Part shown: piece after piece, positions 61,915 through 64,000 of the stretch
Layout: each line of letters begins with the position of its first letter
Numbering within the stretch: position 1 is the stretch's first letter
Assembly: GCF_900327775.1 (NCBI RefSeq)
Contig: NZ_OUMZ01000007.1
Location: 545,606-609,605, forward strand
Direction of reading: 5' to 3'
Length of the DNA: 64,000 nucleotides
Origin: Roseovarius sp. EL26
GTDB taxonomy: Bacteria; Pseudomonadota; Alphaproteobacteria; Rhodobacterales; Rhodobacteraceae
The notes under the pieces: model-generated
Told to the model about the DNA's origin: nothing
Databases searched by the model: none
The model's input: only the letters and a program-made list of their open reading frames with translations
Position numbers and translations under genes: made by a program

Positions 61915-63309
61915 ATGGCAGATAACAGCTTTGATATGGTGGTAATTGGCGCAGGTCCCGGGGGCTATGTTGCCGCTATTCGGGGGGCGCAGAACGGGCT
62001 GAAAGTGGCCGTGGTTGAGCGCGAGCATATGGGCGGGATCTGTCTGAACTGGGGCTGTATTCCGACCAAGGCTTTGTTGCGGTCATCCGAAGTTTTCCAC
62101 CTGATGCACCGGGCCAAGGAATTCGGCCTGTCCGCCGAAGGTATCGGCTATGATCTGGATGCGGTCGTTAAACGGTCACGCGGTGTTTCAAAGCAGCTAA
62201 ATAGTGGTGTCGGTCACCTGTTGAAGAAAAACAAAGTCACGACCCTTATGGGGGAGGCCACGGTTACTGGCGTCGGCAAGGTCAGCGTAAAAACTGACAA
62301 GGGCACCGAAGAGCTGACGGGCAAGAACATTATTCTGGCCACAGGTGCGCGGGCACGGGAATTACCGGGGCTTGAAGCCGATGGTGATCTGGTTTGGACC
62401 TACAAACATGCACTGATGCCGCCCCGGATGCCGAAGAAACTTCTGGTCATCGGATCAGGCGCCATCGGGATTGAATTTGCCAGCTTCTACAACACCTTGG
62501 GTGCCGATACGACTGTGGTCGAGGTGATGGACCGCGTTCTGCCGGTGGAAGACGCGGAAATCAGCGCTTTCGCCAAGAAGTCCTTTGTCAAACAAGGGAT
62601 GAAGATCATGGAGAAGGCCATGGTCAAACAGCTGGATCGTGGCAAAGGCAAAGTCACCGCACATATCGAAGTGGGCGGCAAAGTTGTGAAGCACGAATTT
62701 GACACGGTCATTTCGGCCGTGGGCATTGTTGGTAATGTTGAAGGCCTTGGCCTTGAAGCGCTTGGCGTCAAAGTTGACCGTACGCACGTGGTTACGGATG
62801 AATTCTGCCGTACCGGAGTGGATGGGCTTTATGCGATTGGCGATATCGCGGGTGCGCCGTGGTTGGCCCACAAAGCCAGCCATGAGGGTGTTATGGTCGC
62901 GGATCTGGTGGCCGGAAAACATGCACACCCGGTGAAACCCGAAAGCATCGCGGGCTGTACATACTGTCACCCGCAGGTGGCCAGTGTTGGTTTCACGGAA
63001 GCCAAGGCAAAAGAAGCAGGCTATGACATTAAGGTCGGTCGCTTCCCCTTCATCGGCAATGGCAAGGCAATTGCTTTGGGCGAGGCCGAGGGCATGATCA
63101 AAACTGTGTTTGATGCCAAAACCGGCGAGCTTTTGGGCGCGCATATGGTCGGAGCAGAGGTGACAGAGCTGATCCAAGGCTATGTTGTGGGCCGTCAGTT
63201 GGAAACAACCGAGGAAGATCTGATGAACACCGTCTTCCCGCATCCGACACTGTCAGAGATGATGCACGAGTCTGTGTTGGACGCTTACGGCATGGCTATC
63301 CATATCTAA
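61915..63309 (+). CDS. lpdA: Dihydrolipoamide dehydrogenase
   Basis: The E3 subunit of pyruvate dehydrogenase and related complexes; it reoxidises dihydrolipoamide with FAD and NAD. The 464-residue protein has the FAD motif GAGPGG (12-17), the redox disulfide C43-x4-C48 (GGICLNWGCIP), the NAD motif VIGSGAIG and the C-terminal HPTLSEMMHE base. No extra N-terminal lipoyl domain. It is distant from pdhA/B/C but shares their dyad. Confidence 0.97.
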   Translation: MADNSFDMVVIGAGPGGYVAAIRGAQNGLKVAVVEREHMGGICLNWGCIPTKALLRSSEVFHLMHRAKEFGLSAEGIGYDLDAVVKRSRGVSKQLNSGVGHLLKKNKVTTLMGEATVTGVGKVSVKTDKGTEELTGKNIILATGARARELPGLEADGDLVWTYKHALMPPRMPKKLLVIGSGAIGIEFASFYNTLGADTTVVEVMDRVLPVEDAEISAFAKKSFVKQGMKIMEKAMVKQLDRGKGKVTAHIEVGGKVVKHEFDTVISAVGIVGNVEGLGLEALGVKVDRTHVVTDEFCRTGVDGLYAIGDIAGAPWLAHKASHEGVMVADLVAGKHAHPVKPESIAGCTYCHPQVASVGFTEAKAKEAGYDIKVGRFPFIGNGKAIALGEAEGMIKTVFDAKTGELLGAHMVGAEVTELIQGYVVGRQLETTEEDLMNTVFPHPTLSEMMHESVLDAYGMAIHI

Positions 63310-63330
63310 GTTGGGCTATAGCTAATTCTT

Positions 63331-63359
63331 AAAAAGCTGAGGTTCTCCTCAGCTTTTTT
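63331..63359 (+). terminator. lpdA terminator
   Basis: AAAAAGCTGAGG and CCTCAGCTTTTT form a 12-bp perfect stem with a TTCT loop, followed by T. It lies 22 bases after the lpdA stop. Confidence 0.93.
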
Positions 63360-63445
63360 GTTTGGTAAATCACGCAAAATTAGGCTGTTCGTGACCTTTT
63401 GCAGATTATGTGCTACCTCAGGTAGATATCCTGGGGAGGACCACT

Positions 63446-64000
63446 ATGAAATTTTATGGAGTAATAAGCGCGCTGTTGCTCGCATCTATGGCGCATGCGC
63501 AGGAAGAAAAACAGCCTCAAACACTGTTTACCAATGTGCATGTGTTCGATGGGGTGAATGAGGCACGGATTGAAAACGCTTCCGTACTGGTCGAGGGGAA
63601 TCTGATTAAGAGCGTATCGACCGAGGCGATTGAAGCACCTGATGCGGCGGTAATTGACGGCGAGGGGCGGACGCTTTTGCCCGGGTTTATCGACAATCAC
63701 GTGCATTTGGCCCTGCCGGGGCCGACCATTCCGCTGATGGAGACCGATAAAACCTGGATGGATCTAGCACTTCATGCGGCTGCGCAATCCGAGATGTACC
63801 TGATGCAGGGCTTTACCACAGTCCGAGATGCCGGTGGCGCCGATGCTGGGATCCGGCGTGCGATTGACGCTGGGATCATTGATGGGCCGCGGGTCTATAT
63901 TTCAGCAGCCTTTATTGGTGGACGTGGCGGGCATGCTGATTTTGCCTCGTTCACAGCTCCTCCAAATGCAGAATCAAACATGAATCGCCTGAACATCGGC
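63446..64000 (+). CDS. Secreted amidohydrolase family protein, partial
   Basis: The gene starts at 63446 with GGGGAGGA upstream and runs off the right edge; 185 codons are visible. It has a Sec signal peptide (MKFYGVISALLLASMAHA), then a metallo-dependent amidohydrolase with the metal-binding HxH in FIDNHVHLAL and the following GFTTVRDAGG, as in imidazolonepropionase-like or prolidase-like members. It is expected to be periplasmic and to cleave amide or peptide-like substrates. Confidence 0.85.
   Translation, partial: MKFYGVISALLLASMAHAQEEKQPQTLFTNVHVFDGVNEARIENASVLVEGNLIKSVSTEAIEAPDAAVIDGEGRTLLPGFIDNHVHLALPGPTIPLMETDKTWMDLALHAAAQSEMYLMQGFTTVRDAGGADAGIRRAIDAGIIDGPRVYISAAFIGGRGGHADFASFTAPPNAESNMNRLNIG

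Noticed and set aside
62455-63243. 262-codon ORF opposite lpdA
   Set aside because: Antisense shadow of a highly conserved gene.

Overview
The window looks like chromosome from a marine alphaproteobacterium of the Rhodobacteraceae (Roseobacter group). The support is a GTA-type cluster in the RcGTA gene order, a lipoyl-bearing pyruvate dehydrogenase E1-beta, a non-pyrrolysine MttB-family gene, a LuxR/LuxI pair and a bactofilin next to an M23 peptidase. Base composition is mostly moderate to high GC. AT-richer patches lie at the left edge, inside the GTA cluster and in the last third of cysS. I cannot name the genus from sequence alone. I found no rRNA, tRNA, CRISPR array or transposase.

Layout. 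1-1944: a minus-strand envelope glycosylation cassette (GtrA flippase, GT2, flippase-like protein cut by the left edge). 2353-5340: trigger factor, then convergent luxI and luxR. 5555-6957: rpsF-rpsR-rplI with promoter and terminator. 7159-9086: a secreted YceI protein and a cytochrome b561-YceI fusion. 9249-14922: fabD-fabG-acpP, a divergent HisA paralogue as its own unit, then fabF-mltG. 14992-17719: an EamA transporter with divergent LysR, and a secreted protein. 17901-32778: a complete GTA structural cluster (g1-g15), interrupted between g2 (TerL) and g3 (portal) by about 850 bp carrying a strong terminator and a reverse-strand gene. 32785-34393: DksA-like protein, cysE, small membrane protein.

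34648-39153: pdhA-VOC-pdhB-pdhC and ftsB. 39356-42515: MttB-like methyltransferase with an unlisted 29-codon ORF in front, then soxR with a divergent VOC pair. 42713-47898: cysS, cimA, an NDUFAF6-like protein, an HNH protein and a 65-residue protein. 48088-51596: LysE exporter, chrA with a rhodanese-ChrB fusion, PACE-type efflux protein. 51908-55195: bactofilin, LytM-type M23 peptidase, DUF455 protein, Bcp peroxiredoxin. 55276-61778: AsmA-like protein, queA, MFS transporter, DUF924 protein. 61915-64000: lpdA and an amidohydrolase cut by the right edge.

How the genes connect. pdhA/B/C and lpdA encode all subunits of one enzyme complex but lie about 23 kb apart; both promoters carry nearly the same 18-bp dyad (15 of 18 bases identical), which suggests one regulator. 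The soxR/VOC intergenic region has a 19-bp promoter spacer holding a dyad with a SoxR-box-like core. fabD/G/acpP/fabF and mltG link lipid and cell-wall synthesis. The GTA genes are mostly translationally coupled by ATGA or TGATG overlaps, so the insertion after g2 is the clearest disturbance in an otherwise intact particle-making locus.
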